Shown here: piece by piece, positions 23,601 to 37,800 of the stretch
How the letters are laid out: the number at the start of each line of letters is the position of its first letter
How positions within the stretch are numbered: position 1 is the stretch's first letter
Assembly (NCBI RefSeq): GCF_000224145.3
Contig: NC_020167.2
Location: 5,094,991 to 5,158,990 of the forward strand
DNA: 64,000 nucleotides
DNA from: Ciona intestinalis
Lineage: Eukaryota; Chordata; Ascidiacea; Phlebobranchia; Cionidae
Reading direction: 5' to 3'
Program-made: the position numbers and the translations under genes
Notes under the pieces: generated by a model
What the model was told of the DNA's origin: nothing
The model's database searches: none
Seen by the model: the letters and a program-made list of their open reading frames with translations, nothing else

Positions 23601-25074
23601 TTTCAAAAACATTCATTCTTACCGAAGGCAATATTATTTAACATTTGAACCTTAATGTAACTTTCAATTTTGCAATACTCATTTGCTCATAAAAATTTTT
23701 TTTTAAAAGTTTAAAGGCATAACTTTAGTCCTCAGGGGTACTGGATTGTCATATGTTTTAGAACCCTGCTTTTACACCAAAAACAGCTTTACCCTGTTTC
23801 GTCAGGTGTCTACTTTCTACAAGCAGTTTTAAAGTGGACTGTATTTGACACATTAATCAATGAAGTTTCCAATGTTTGACAACTATGAGTGTAACTGGAT
23901 TTTACTAATCTCAGCCCAAATACTCTTAAATAAAAACCTATTTACATTACCACAGGTGAGCGTGCTGGTGCATTCACAGTTGTCTGTGCGGATCAAGAAG
24001 AGGCGGCAAGAGTTGAGAGTCAGATCAAGATCCTCATCCGACCGATGTACTCAAATCCTCCATGTAATGGAGCGCGTATTGCATCCACTGTGCTCACTAC
24101 TCCTGAACTTCGTGAACAATGGTAGGGGTGTTAAAAGCCAAGTTTTGTGTAATACGGAAATTTGATTGTGTCTGCAAATTTCATTTAAAGAGTGACATGG
24201 TATATGGTGTAATACCTATAAGAGTGATAGTTTTTGTGGAAGTGGTCATAAATGTGATCATGTAAAATATCACTACTTTAAAAGCTGTTTTTCACGCAAC
24301 GCTTGTGGGCCTATGTATCTTTGGGCAAGCACTTAGGCAATTTCTCTAACCCAGTGGTCACAAATGAGTTGTCTAAATAATCGGCAATACATACAAAAAT
24401 GCAATCACCGTCAAAGTTCCATCTGTGATAATCCGTAAGCTGGCACAAGGTGTATGAATCAGAACACCCGTGTTATTACAACTGTCGCATTCAGCCCACG
24501 CGGGTTTAATGCAAGTTACATTTATTCATTTATTGGTAGGTTAGTGGAGGTAAAAGGGATGGCAGATCGCATCATCTCAATGAGGCAGCAACTTGTTGAT
24601 AATCTGAAAAAGGAAGGATCTACAAGGGATTGGTCTCACATTACTGATCAGATCGGGATGTTTTGCTACACTGGCCTCAATCCAGATCAGGTAAGATTTC
24701 TTTTTTGATTTACAGCCACGCTTTAATGTGATACTTTTACGTAACCACGATTTACTTGAATCGTTATCATTAGTAGCGTGTTATTTTACAACTGTTGTTT
24801 TGTTGCTAATTCTTTTCTCCTTGTTTTTTTAATAAATCTGATCTGTTTTACTGTATTCAATAAGATAAAAAAATTGTCTTTGTTTTCGTGGAAAAAATGT
24901 TTTTATTTACTTGTGTTCACAAGTTCATGCATTGGTTATTTACAATTTTAGGTTGGTGACTTGACAAAGAATCATTCTGTTTATCTTACCAAAGATGGAA
25001 GAATTTCTGTAGCTGGTGTTGCATCTGGTAATGTGGGTTACCTGGCCCATGCAATTCACCAAGTTACCAAGTAA
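20653..25074 (+). CDS. GOT2: Aspartate aminotransferase, mitochondrial (GOT2)
   Basis: PLP enzyme interconverting aspartate and 2-oxoglutarate with oxaloacetate and glutamate in the mitochondrial matrix (malate-aspartate shuttle). Exons: 20653-20732, 20913-21069, 21234-21356, 21568-21627, 21982-22055, 22468-22555, 22822-22890, 23255-23441, 23956-24121, 24540-24690 and 24952-25074; all phases agree; 425 residues (human 430). The N-terminal segment ([15 protein letters not shown]) with no acidic residues suits a mitochondrial presequence, and mature-type sequence starts at [17 protein letters not shown]. Other landmarks: [43 protein letters not shown], the PLP lysine 274 in [21 protein letters not shown], and the end [16 protein letters not shown]. 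Intact. Intron 6 carries a MITE and intron 9 a SINE ending next to the exon 10 acceptor. Confidence 0.97.
22605..22790 (+). mobile_element. MITE copy 6
   Basis: Forward copy from GGGTAGGGGAAGACAGG to ATCCCATCTTCCCCCACC, CCACTATA. Intron 6 of GOT2, ending about 30 bp before exon 7. Confidence 0.85.
24285..24532 (+). mobile_element. SINE, forward, abutting the GOT2 exon 10 acceptor
   Basis: Forward copy without the A-box end. It runs from GTGGGCCTATGTATCTTTGGG through AACCCAGTGGTCAC and GGCACAAGGTGTATGAATCA to CGCGGGTTTAATGCAAGTTA and CATTTATTCATTT. The exon 10 acceptor AG is at 24538-24539, so the T-rich SINE tail appears to act as the pyrimidine tract. Confidence 0.8.
24770..24875 (+). repeat. 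Dispersed repeat B, copy 1
   Basis: Contains AGCGTGTTATTTTACAACTG, TTGTTTTGTTGCTAATTC and a T-rich stretch ending near AATAAGATAAAA. Similar segments occur at 36570-36715, 41862-41995 and 49318-49430. No coding capacity. Confidence 0.55.
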
Positions 25075-25805
25075 AGTGGAGATCTGTACGTCAACCATAA
25101 AAACTTCATCTGTGCTAAAGTTCTAATTGCTATGCTTGCTTGTACAACGGTTAAACTTTGTGGTTCTGTAATTCTGGTGTCTGCAATGCATGCTTTTTTA
25201 AGTTCCAAGGCATTTATTTGTAATATAACATCATCGTGTTGTAAACTTTGCGCTGTTTTTATAGAATTATAATTATGGACTTGTTAAGACTTTAATAAAA
25301 CGAACACGCTGTTTTCACAAAGTTAGGCACGATTTTAGTTACCAAAAAGAAAGATACTTGATTTGATTTCTTAAAAACGATAAAATTGTTTTATATTTCA
25401 CTAGTGCTGTAGTTTAGAGAGCATAGTAGTATTTATGTTTGCAGTAGAAACACGTACGTAAGTTATTAAAGTTGAAAGTATGAGAAAATGTCTATGAATG
25501 TCTAGTCTGCTCCAATGGCTTCGCGTGTTTACTTTGAAGAAACGGAACTTCTGTTGCTTTGGTAATAAATGAAGAAGTATCTCGTATTTGAATGTTCTGT
25601 GACTAGTTTTAAGAAGTAAAAACAAGTTTTCATCGATTTTCTGGCTTACGTCTTTGTACTGCAGCACATGGCATCGGAAAATAAAATCTGTTGCTGACAC
25701 ATTTGTTAGTTGTACGCGAACGATCTGGCACAAATCATCTTGCATAAGACTTGTACCTCGATCAAATTAAAATCTTTCATTTGTCTATACCGAAAATGAG
25801 GCGGA
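25075..25805. other. GOT2-USP40 intergenic interval with GOT2 polyadenylation signal
   Basis: About 730 bp between GOT2 stop and USP40 start, too long for a tight tunicate operon pair. AATAAA at 25294-25299 is a plausible GOT2 poly(A) signal. A 114-codon open frame on the minus strand (25745-25401) has no recognisable domain and is not called. Confidence 0.5.
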
Positions 25806-28800
25806 ATGTTTGGTAACTTATTTGAGGATGGTAGTAATATGGCTTGTAGAAATGCTAAATCCGTTCTTTCAATAAATGGGAAACCTATTGAACAACCACC
25901 AGAGGAAAGGTAAATTGCATTTAAATCTAAAACAATTGAAAGTTTTATGTTTTTTAAACATTGATTGCGGTTGAGTTAAAATTATGATTTATTGAGGTAA
26001 AAGCCTCAAACCATAGTATAGCCTTTCCAATGTATAATATGGCCTATTTTACACTCTTGGTGGTATGGCCTATTTTATACTATACATAATATAAATAGCG
26101 AAGGCTTATTACTTTCCATTCCTATATACAATACATATACAAATGCTAAAACTCAGTGAAAGATTCACAAAACAGCATTAAATTTCAGGGGGGAACAAAG
26201 TCTGATTGGAATTCAAAACCAGGGAGCTACATGCTACCTCAACTCACTGATTCAGACGCTGTTCCTTACCCCAGAATTTCGTGAGCAGCTGTTTGATATT
26301 GGCTGTGAGGAATTGGGAAAATCTGGACCTAATAAGAAAGATGGAAAGGTAGGTAATGGTTGGTTTACTGTGGCATAATGGTGTGAAAAAAGCTGTATTT
26401 TAAAACACAGTTTTTAGGTTTTCTGTAAAACGGTTGCCATTAAACTTGTCTAAATTATTTTCATCCTAGTTTTTGTCTCCACTGTATTTGTGCCATTAAA
26501 TGGCGGTATAACCAAATGCTCTCCCTGTGGTAATGAATAAAGAGGTTAAGAGGGATAAATATATAATGGTCAAGTTCAATAGAAACCTTGAAAACATATA
26601 ACAAACACACATGATGGCTTGTAAGCAGGCACAAGAACACAATAAGACAACATACACAGACGTTGTGTTAAAAATTCTCAAGTTGCATCATTCTGTAGGG
26701 TTAAACCAGTTTATATTTCTTTATTCAATAACAACAATGATGTTTTTAGGTGCGTAAGATTCCACTTCAGCTTCAACTTTTGTTTGCTCGGTTACTTTTA
26801 ATAAATCAGTCAAGTTGCAAAACAGAAGACTTGACCGACAGGTATGACTATAGTCAAAATTGTGACATTTAGCCTTGTAGTTGTGTAGCTATGTTTGAGG
26901 GGTCTCTAAAATACTCGAAAACACAAATAAGTGCAAACAGCATTGACAAGCGTTACTGATCATAAAAATTGTTTTTGTGGCAATGCAAATTTCAGCATCT
27001 AGATGTGGCCTCTTTTTTCTTTCTAGTTGAAAAAACATAGTACATTCACATTTAACAAGCTCAAGCTGTTGGTGCTTATCCTAACTTTTCAGGTATCGTG
27101 TCCGCGCATGTTTTAGAGACACAGCCATGTTTGTTGTAGGATTATGGTGCTGTTTGCCTTAGAATTTTTAATCAGAAATTTTTAATCAGAAATGGGTAAT
27201 AGCATGTTTGTTTACGATAGCGATTAGTGATAAATGATGATGTTCTTTATGGTTGCTGTCTTGTTGACTTGTTGTGTTGGTAAAATTTAAAATCTTGCAT
27301 ATATACAAACATTAAGAATATTTCACACAGCTCATTAACAAAATAATTTAAAAACCTTTTTATTATAGTTCTCATTAGTTGATGCTGTGTACAAAAATGA
27401 TTATTTTAGTTATAAATATATAAAGTTTCATTGAATGCTTTTGGTAGTTTCGGATGGAGAAACAGTGAAGAGATGCAGCAACATGATGTGCAAGAATTAA
27501 GTCGTATTCTATTTGATGCCATTGAAAATTCTTTGGTTGGAACATCTGGTGATAAATTAATTCACAATCTTTATAAGTGCGTACATGAATTTTAAGACAG
27601 ATTTTCTTTAAATATTGTTACCCAAGTTTCCTATAATGTCACCCCTGTTTTAAAAGCTGATAGTCACCCGGTCACCCCTAATGTTATGCCTATAGTGACA
27701 ACATCAAGACAATAGGTTAGACACATGCTGTGAAACAACTTTTTGGTTGTAATGTTGACTCATTAATGCAGTACTTGCATGTCTACATACCAAGTGTATA
27801 TTTAAAAATTGATCTTTTCCTCCAAAATTTTAAAATTGGCTTTTTCTGCGTTATTTTTAAAACTGAACTTTTTCTCCATAATTTATTTAAAAAGGGCCTT
27901 TTTCTCTATAAATTTTAAAAAATGACTAATTTTCTATAAACTCTAAAAATGAATTTTTCATANGAGGGGTATCGTCNNNNNNNNNNNNNNNNNNNNNNNN
28001 NNNNNNNNNNNNNNNNNNNNNNNNNNGTGGTTTACGATCAGAGAGACCGCACAAGACACGAGTTTCGTGAATCGCAGTGCTGCAACATGTAGAATTCATG
28101 TAAAAAAAATTATTTATAATTGTTACAAAAGATTTTGCAATATTAAAGTATGAGTAGTTTTACAATTTTTCGCCTTTAATTACGAAATCAAACGCGGACA
28201 CACATGCCACTCAGTAACTCGCAGGTGCTGCTGTTCGTGACTTCCCAAGAATAAATTCCTAACGAACGAATTTGTTTGAACTAGGTTTTGTTACAAACTC
28301 GAATCCCACGTATTCAACCACGCATATTCGGATTCGATTGCATAATAAAAAATGCATCGAATAACGCCGAATTGATGGAATCCTGATTCGGCCCATCCCT
28401 AGTTTTTTACACGTGATTAAGCACCTTATACTAACCCCGGGTAAAAATATTAACACAAAAATAGTGGAACTTTAGATTAAAGAAAAAAAAACAATTTTAC
28501 AAAAAAAAAAAAAAAAAAAAATTTAAATAATATTCAAAGGGGGGGGTCCGGACCCCCGTGACCCCCCCCTTGTATACGCCCCTGCCTTGTCTTGATTGCA
28601 GCTTGTGTATTTTGTGTGGTTTTTATACTTTTTCTGTAAATAAAGAGTTTTGAGTATTTCACTATTAGTAGTTGTAAAATGTAAATGGTTCATAGGTTTA
28701 GATTTTGAATATCATGACGGTTTAACTAAATGAACACTACCATACCAGCATTGCAAATCATGCGATCCAATGTAAGATCATGCTAATTTTTAATGGACTA

Positions 28801-31800
28801 TAGGTTGTAGTAAGTATCTGCCTAAATTTGATTTAAAAAAAAAAGGGAATCCATTAACCTTATTTAAATTACGTCTACACAACACTTAAAAAAAATTGCA
28901 ACAATTTCTCCTCTTCACAAAAAATTGTAACAGATTCCCCCTTCACAGATAAGCCACCATGCACAGAATATTCTTTATATTCTGTCATCATTCACACTGG
29001 AAATGCACATCGTGGTCACTACCATGCCTATATAAGGGATGTGGATGGATTGGAAAAAGCAAAACTTCCAGTAAGTATTACATAACAACACTTGTTAGTT
29101 GAAAAATGCTAAAAATATAATTTAATAAATATAAAAAAATGCATTGCATAGATCAAAATATTTACAAGGTAAACGGTCTACCAAATTTCTAAAGCCAAAA
29201 TCCTCTAGCCACCTCGTACCATTAAGGGACGTAATAAGTTTAGTCTCTTGCGTATAAAGCATTGCAACCCTGTTTATTTTTTTATTCTTTTTATGCGTGA
29301 GGTTTTATGGAGAAGCCTGTCAGGGGACTTGAGATTTAGGTCCAAGTTAGCCCATCACCTATATTTATACATCACCCTATTATATAAATGGGGTAATATT
29401 TATATATATTTATATTTACGTTTAATAAAATAGATTGACCTACATTATATTTTTTAAAAGACTCCACACTATTATTTATATCATCTTCTACATAATTTGT
29501 TCCTTTGAATAAATCTTTCTCTTTTCATCTTTTACATACACCCAGTACCAGGTATTATGAGTATTTATATAACACATATATTTTAAATTTAAAATACTTG
29601 TAGATTGTGGATCCTGAACCTGATTTTGAGATGTCCACAACAACATCAAAAGCCCCAACGATGGTAGTTGTACAAAAACGAAGTGAACCTGTCAATCCAA
29701 ATGATAATATTGAAGAAACACTTGCTTGCTTAATTGCTCAACAAGGCAGTGTAAAGTTGGACCAACTGAGCATGGTATGTTTTCAGTGTTAGTCTAAATT
29801 TATTTAGTCATATCATATGTGTATGTATTGTTTGACTAGCAATTAAACCACCTCAGTCTATGCCTACATTGCTTTTTACTTAGACTGTTGTCATTAAATA
29901 ATCTTTTTTGAGTTTTTAGCATTTTTTTGCTATATCTCGTGTTACTTTAACATTTTTAACAGAATACTTAACATATTTTACTGAATCTGTTGTTATTTTA
30001 CAAATATTTATAGATTCATTAACATTTTTTGCTGAATCTTGTGTCATTTTAACACATTTTGATCGCGGTCTTGGGTTTCAATATTTTTTTGGCTAAATCT
30101 TATGTCATTTTAAATTTAACATTTGTTACTAAATCTCTTGGTTTTTTTACCATTTTTTTTGAATTTCATTTTATTTTACCATTTTTTATTAAACTTTTTT
30201 TTTTTTTTTGTTTAAAATTTCAAACTAATTCCAGAAACTGCGGTATGAGACTGGTATCTCCTGGAACAAGAAATATCGCAAGAAACACGGATCTTTGAGC
30301 AAATTTCTTCTTTCCTGTCCTAACACATTCGTGGTGGATAACGAGAACAACTCAGTCTATCTATGCAGCCAACCAAGTGAAGACAGTAATCAAAAACTGA
30401 TTACAAATCAACTGGAAAACATAAACGGTAGCCAACAGTTCCCAGAAGCACTGAACCATTCCATGATAAATTTATCGCTGGAGGAAAAAGACGAAAAAAT
30501 CGGTTTATTCGGAGGAACAAATGATGTAGAAGAGGATGCTGCTCCTACATCTCCGGACCTTTCTACTGATGCGGGTTCAGATAACAAAGAAACAGGTTGG
30601 GAGTAAAATTTGAATTTTGACCTACTTTTTTTAATGTATGCCAGTGTTCTGTTATTCTGCTACCAGGCATAGTATAATAACTTTTTAGTGATAATAATAT
30701 TTTAGTGGCTCATCCGGGATAAAAACACAGGATTGATCATTTTCTGATGAAGTCTTGCCGAATGGCAGCCAAACATTGGAAATATAATTTTTTTTTATAC
30801 CAGATGAAGTGATGAACCACTAAAATATTATGTATGCTATTGGTTTGTCCTTATTAATTTTTGCATGCTAGTGGTTCACAAAGTGAATCATTTTGAATTT
30901 GAAAAAAAACCTGTTTTATTGTAAATACAACTTCACAACTTGTTAATAAATTTCAATAACGCTTATGTGTCAAAAGTCCAGTAATTAATGTTTTTGACGT
31001 GAAAAGTTTTCGAACCACTGTCTATATTGTGTAATAATGGATTTGGTAAAATATTTTTGCTTCTAAATTGCTGTGCAGTCAATATGTAATACTGCTGTAC
31101 AATTTATCTATTCTTCTTTTACATAGCAGTTCCACAAGACGTTAACCCTGCTGGCCATTCCTGGTTTGATTTCAACGATGAAAGAGTGACTGAAATCAGC
31201 GTTAATTCAATCACAAATCAATTTGAAGGACAGCAGAGTGCTTACATGCTTTTCTACAGGTAAAGTGTTTTGCCCCATTGGTTAAAGGGTTTTACCTCCA
31301 CATTAGAACATAGAATATGGTTGACGCTGCTATCATTTTGAGCATATGTGTCTTTGGGCAAGACACTTAGCTGCATTTTCTTATACCTAGTGATCCCTAA
31401 CGCTTATGGGTTGTCCAAATGTCCAGCCATTAAAAAACCCAAAATAATATCATTAAAAAGTTATCTTAGTTATGTATTTGGTAAGCGGGCACGGTGTGTG
31501 AAACAAGACAACTTCGTTATCACAATTATTACCGCACTGCGCTGAATAAAAAAGTTACGTGCTTTATTCACCATATATATACATTATATAAACCAACTCT
31601 TCTCAACAGACGTAAAGATTTGATCCGACCAGATTCAAGTTTTGGCAACTCTATGTACAAGATACCCAAGCATGTGGTTGAACAAATACAAGAGGAAAAT
31701 ATAAAGCTTCAGAACTGGAGGGAAGATTATGAAAAAGCATCAAATAGGTATGACTTTTTTTCACCAATCTAAGCCTTAGCTATTAGTGTGATTTAGGAGT

Positions 31801-34800
31801 CTATATTAATGTGTGTGTATTATTTTTTAGGGCACTTTTAACTAAGTTTGACACCCTGGCACTTTTTTGTACCTGAAAGTTAGTTGGTGTATGTAGTACG
31901 GCGGGGCACCTTTGGCACATAATATTCAAATATCCTGATCGTGGTTTAAATAATTACCGTGGTTTAAATAATTAATGTTCTTTGTTTACCACAAAATGGG
32001 ACGAGAATATTGAATGAAAAGGTGTCCCAACCTTCCCCTACCCTACTACATATAAAGTGGGTTATCTCATGTCATTATAAGTTTGGTCTTAAATATGATC
32101 TGTTACAGACTTGACTTATACATACACACTGAGAACATGTGTTTTGTTTCAAACGGTTTGATACAAACAAGCAATCCTGAAGGTCATTTGCTTCAAATTG
32201 ATCAAAGGTAGGTTCAACATTACTGTGTTTTCAGACAGAGAGAGGTAGAGAATTTTATTTGACAGTTGGTTAGTGTATTTAAATCAGTAGTTGCAAAACT
32301 TTATCTACTCGCGTACTATTTTTTGCTTCATGCAGTGCTACCAGTAATGTCAAAAATTTTTGAAAAACTCCAGAATTGACAAATAAAAAATGCAAGCTAT
32401 TACCTCATACTTTAGTTCTGTTTTTGTAGCCCCTTGACCTTACTGTATTTCTTTGCACTAGATTTTATGAGCACCAGGTTAGGGTCAGATTCGCAGAATT
32501 TATTACAGTTAATTAGCATATGTGCCAGTATTAAGGAACGTGGTTATTTAAGTATTAAATTAAACACAATGTTTCATTAACTTTTGCCTTACTGTCAAAG
32601 ATTACACTGACTTTTTTTACTTTTATTTTTAGGGAAACAGTTGACGATTTGCTGAGCAAAATTTCCCAGGAACAGTCAACGTTTTTTCGCCGACCCAAAC
32701 CAAAACTAAAGTTAAAAAAGAAATATGAAGATTCAAGCCTGAAGCCAAGCACTCAGTGTGTGAATACCTTGCACTATATGAAGGTAATTTTGTCTTCATT
32801 ATAATAAAAGTATTTCTTATCATAGTATTGTATGGTAGGATAGATACCATTTATAAAAATATCCCGTGTTTCCTAATTGTGTTTTTAACAGTTAACAATA
32901 CTATTTTAGAATGGTGATGATACAGTGTTATATTTCTGTAAAAATACCAAATGGAACAATAACAGAGAATAAACATTTAATTATAAACCCAACAAACTGT
33001 ATAATAATGGTCTCCAGAAAGTTTTTATTGCGCTGATTCTTTTTAATTAAAAGTTTTGTAATTTTTGATCTTGACTAGGTGCTTCCCCATGCGGGAATTC
33101 ACCTGTATGAATGCACATCTGTGAGAAAAGATGTGAGCTTATATGAAGCTGGTATTCAATCTCAGGTTCATCTATTTGCATGGGATGGTGATAAGGTGAG
33201 TTTCATTGCATATGCACTGGTGTTACTAATGTTATTTCATTATAAAATGATATGTCTGCCTCTAAACCAGAGGTTACGGGTTCAAGGCTTGTTGCTGCTA
33301 CCACAATGTGCGTATAGGTCTTTGCAGTTTTTCTGTGCGTATGTTTCCTTCCAGTGGTCGAATTTTCCTATTTTTTGAAAATTATTCACCTGCTTATGAA
33401 TGCTGCTTAAACCGGACTAGAAAAATTAACCTTATTTTTAAACCTAATGTATGTTCTGTATTTTTTAATATGTCACTGGCAAAGTTTGTTAAGGTTTACT
33501 TTTCTCACATAAAGTTAAACCATTAGAATCAATACTAAAGCAATAAAACTAGAAAATTAAAGTTTGATCTTTTTTCATCCTTTTTATCGTTAAAGATTCT
33601 GGGATCGAATGTTGCTCCTGGAGAGGAGAATGAGCCAGTCCTTCATCACCTCATCTGTCAACATCCGGATTTCACTCGTCGCGTTTCCTTTTCTCTTCCC
33701 AAATCACAGCCACCAGATGTCATCAGGGAGCGAGCTGCTGAATTAATGCTGACTCAGCAAATTGAAGTGAAAGAAATGGTTCAAGGTTCGTCGGGTATTT
33801 TGTGTAATGTGACAACATAAATAACCTCAGTATTTTTTAGCCTAACTATCAGTTATTGAGATTTTAAAATAACTTTGGTAGAATATGGTTGTCCGACTGT
33901 TGTGTAGCAAAAGATGAAAAATAATAGGCAACCAATATTAATAAAATAAAGTCAAAGTATGTCACCCATAGTTTTATAATCTTTATTATTTTTTTAGACG
34001 AAGTGGACAATTTAGAAACAGAAGGCAATAAAGAGGAATATGAGATGGAAAAGTATGTGAAAAATTATGTTGCAGACATTGTGAGATCAGAAGAGGAAAA
34101 TGAGATAAAGGAATCCAGTGTAGAAGCACAGGAAGATACAATATCTGTTCATGTATGTTGTACTTTGTTCGTTAAATAGTAAATCAGTGGTTCTCAACAG
34201 CCAGTGCCGGGCCGCGTCCACTTTTTCCCTGGTCCAACAAACATACAGCGCTAAACTTCGCCAGAAACTTTAATAGAACCACATATAACATGTATGTTAT
34301 AAAAAAACATCATCCAATTTATAATTAAATATTTTTCAATTTTTACATTTGAGATTCTTACTTTTGTAATACTTACATTTTTGATTTGATCCACCTGTCC
34401 TGAAATTAGTTTAAACTTTTAACACGTAAACTAAAAATGTACCACTGGTATATGTAATAATAACGATGAATGCAGGTTAAAGTGAGGAATCTTGGATTAC
34501 ATCAGAGCTTGAAAGATGTTGTAACTGATTTTAAAGTTGACAAATCAATGGTAAGAATAAACTAAAATAATTGTCACCGTTTTTACAATATAAGTTATGT
34601 GTGCAATGGTTGGGTTCAGGCATTTTTAATTAAATGGTAATTTGAATAGCGATTTGGAAATAAAATAATAGTCAAATTTGTTTTAATGGCAGTGGTGGTA
34701 AAACTGTTTTTTTTTGCAAATTTTGTATTTAATTTTGACAATGGCGTAGCATTTAAAACATCACTCAATCTAACAAGTGGTTCCTGATGTCTGAAAACCA

Positions 34801-37800
34801 TGAGTGTAACTGCTTTTAAACAATGCCACCCAGAATTTATTTAGTAAAGGCCTAATTGCCTGCCTATGTGTCATGCAAAGGTTCCTGGCCACAAAGTTAA
34901 CAATATATTTTTAATGTTTCAGTCAGTTGGCTGCTTTACGAGGCTCATTTGCTCAAAACTGGGGGTTAAAAAAGATGAAAAATATAGGATTTCTATGCTA
35001 AACGAGGACCAGGTTGTTCCGCTGAGAAATGTTGATGTGCTGGAGGACCTTGAACTCACAGAAGATCAGATGTTGCTTTTGGAGGTTGGTTGGATGGATG
35101 CTAGTCGGTTGTAGATGATGTGGGGAGTAAAAATTGGAGTTAAAAAATTGTTTCATAACTTTTTAACTCCCACTTTAATTACCTACCCCAAACTTTTTAA
35201 CTGAAATTTTTTGGAGGCCATTGTAAAAAGTACCAGCAAAATAACAAACTAGTAATTAGCATTTGTTATTATTATTTAAAAGAGGAGAATTCTGGTTTAC
35301 ATTTTCATAACCAATGAACAGATAAAATTCAAGAAAAAATGTTTTAATTTAATGCTAAAAAATAGTATTTTTTGTTCTTTAAAATGGTGTGTTTATTTTG
35401 TTCATTTAATAACGAAAATATTTTTGTTTTTTAATTTTTAAACCATCTTCATTCCAGTGTTTTGGGTTTTTGTGAACTAAAAACATACTTTGAAAAGTTT
35501 GGCTTTAGCACTTTTTAATCCCCAGTTTTTACTTATAAAGTATACTTAACTACTGTTTTGTGGCTAATTTACTTTTCTGAACTGATTTCTCATAAATAAG
35601 TTTTGATTTTGTTGTGTAACACATGGTAACCAGTGTTTTTGAAACACTCATGTAATTTGTTATGGTAACCAGTGTTTTTTTCTTGCAACTCCCATACAGG
35701 AAGGTGAAAACCTCGCGGCTAGCGAGCTGGTTTTATTTGTTCGTAAGTTTAATGAACCTCACTGTAGTGAATATGTTGCTCAAGTAAACTGGAAACTAAA
35801 GCAATTGTATGAAGACATGCATAAGGAGTTTCAATTGCCAGGTAACTAGGAAGGATGGTAGGAATTTAGGAAGGTTGGTAGGAAACAAAACAAAAACTAC
35901 AAGTTACATACACATTAACTCATAAAGAGTCGTAGTGTTTTTTGAAAATGAAAAGATGAGGTATTTTTTTGTATGAACAGGAAATAAATCAAAAAATATA
36001 ACAAGTTACATACACATTAACTCATAAAGAGTCTTAGTGTTTTTTGAAAATGAAAAGATGAGGTATTTTTTTGTATGAAGGAAATAAATCAAAAAATATA
36101 AGAAGTATACATATACGCATAATTAAGCAAAAGGGTTCATAAAACATAAAACCTGTGTTATAACAACTGTCGTTGCTCTGCCATGTGAGGATAAATAAAT
36201 ATCTTTTACCGAAAAAAAATCTCCTTTTTAACTTTTACAGTCTTTAACAATTAAATGTAATTTGTTTTGATACATTCACATAAAAATCTCAGATTATAAA
36301 AATATGAAAGATACAAAAAGTAACAAAAGTATGACAAATAAAAATAACAAATTAAAAGAAATAAAAACATCCAAAAATACAAAAAATTTAAACAAAATAT
36401 ATGAGAAAAATCATAAATAAAACGACAAATAAATAACTCGCAGATGATGAATGGCACCTCAGAAGATGTAGTTGCTATGGTGATATGCTCGGAGTATTAG
36501 AACCAACAGATGATGAGATACCACTGAAGAATGGAGATTATGTGATGGTAAGTTAAGTCTGGTATTTTTTTGAAGCAACCACGCTATTTTCTTCCAACTA
36601 AATGTAAATATGTTTTTAACTGTAAGCAGGTTGTTTTGTCGCTAACTTCCGTCTTTTCTTTAAAAAAAAAATATTTTAAAATCTTTGCTACCGTAATCGA
36701 AGACATATAAAGTTATTATTATCGTTATTGCTTTTGTGGTAAATTATTTTCTTAAATTTTTAAGGTATTTTTTATCCAAGTCTATCAAATAATTGGAAAT
36801 TGCACAATTTGTCCTCTAAATTTAATTTTCTGTTGGGTAAAAACTTTCATTTTTAGATATGCAGTTAATGCATTAGAACTATTACGTTTTTGAAATGTTG
36901 TGTTTAAAAGTACCAGTGTAACAGTTTAAATGACCACTTTCTGATATGGGGTGTGTCGTTCAAGATACATTATATATTTGTTTCCAGGTGAGCCATGGAA
37001 AGTTGGCAGAGAAAGGAAACATAAGAATGCGTGTTTGGTTGTTTCCGACGTTACCCGACTTTAAATCAAAATTCAAGGATTTTAAACATGATCAACTTGT
37101 ACAAGGAAGTGTGGAGGATGCAAGGAGGAGAAGGAGCAAAGAAGTGGATGCAAGTACCATCCAGAATATGAAAGAGTTAAAGGAAATTGGTACGTAGATG
37201 AAATAAAAAAATAGATCACTATTTAACTGTATTAGGTGTGCACATGAAATATATTGTATTATGCACACTATGATAGCTTGGTGTCAATGTTTTAATAATC
37301 ACTGTTATGCTGCTATTGAATTCAAGATATTAATTTTTACATATGTTAACAAATTCAAATGAATGATTTTTTGATTTTTTTTATACATGGCTGATAATTT
37401 GGACAACCCATTAGTGACCACAGGGTTGGAGCAATTGCCGTTAAGTTTCTTGCCCAAAGACACACATACCAACAAGGGTAGCAGCGACAAGATTTGAACC
37501 CATTACCTCTCAACTCGAGGCAAGCGCGCGAACCACTATACTACGGCGCCGGACTTTATTTGGATTGGTGTGAGTAACTTATAAAAATTTATTATATAAA
37601 TGTTCCAGGTCCTTGCAACTGTGGCCACATTGAGCTCAAGAGAGATAGTACATTATATGACTTGAAACGATTGCTGGCTTTAAAGATTTCAAAAGAGTTG
37701 CAAAGGTATTGTGTACAACTTTTACAAACTGTTTTATTCATTAACATCTGATCTCAATATGTTAAGACTCTATATTAGAAATTTGTTGTTAAAATTATTA

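Noticed and set aside
25401..25745. 114-codon minus-strand open frame between GOT2 and USP40
   Set aside because: Overlaps the GOT2 3' flank region, has no domain and no plausible adjoining exon.
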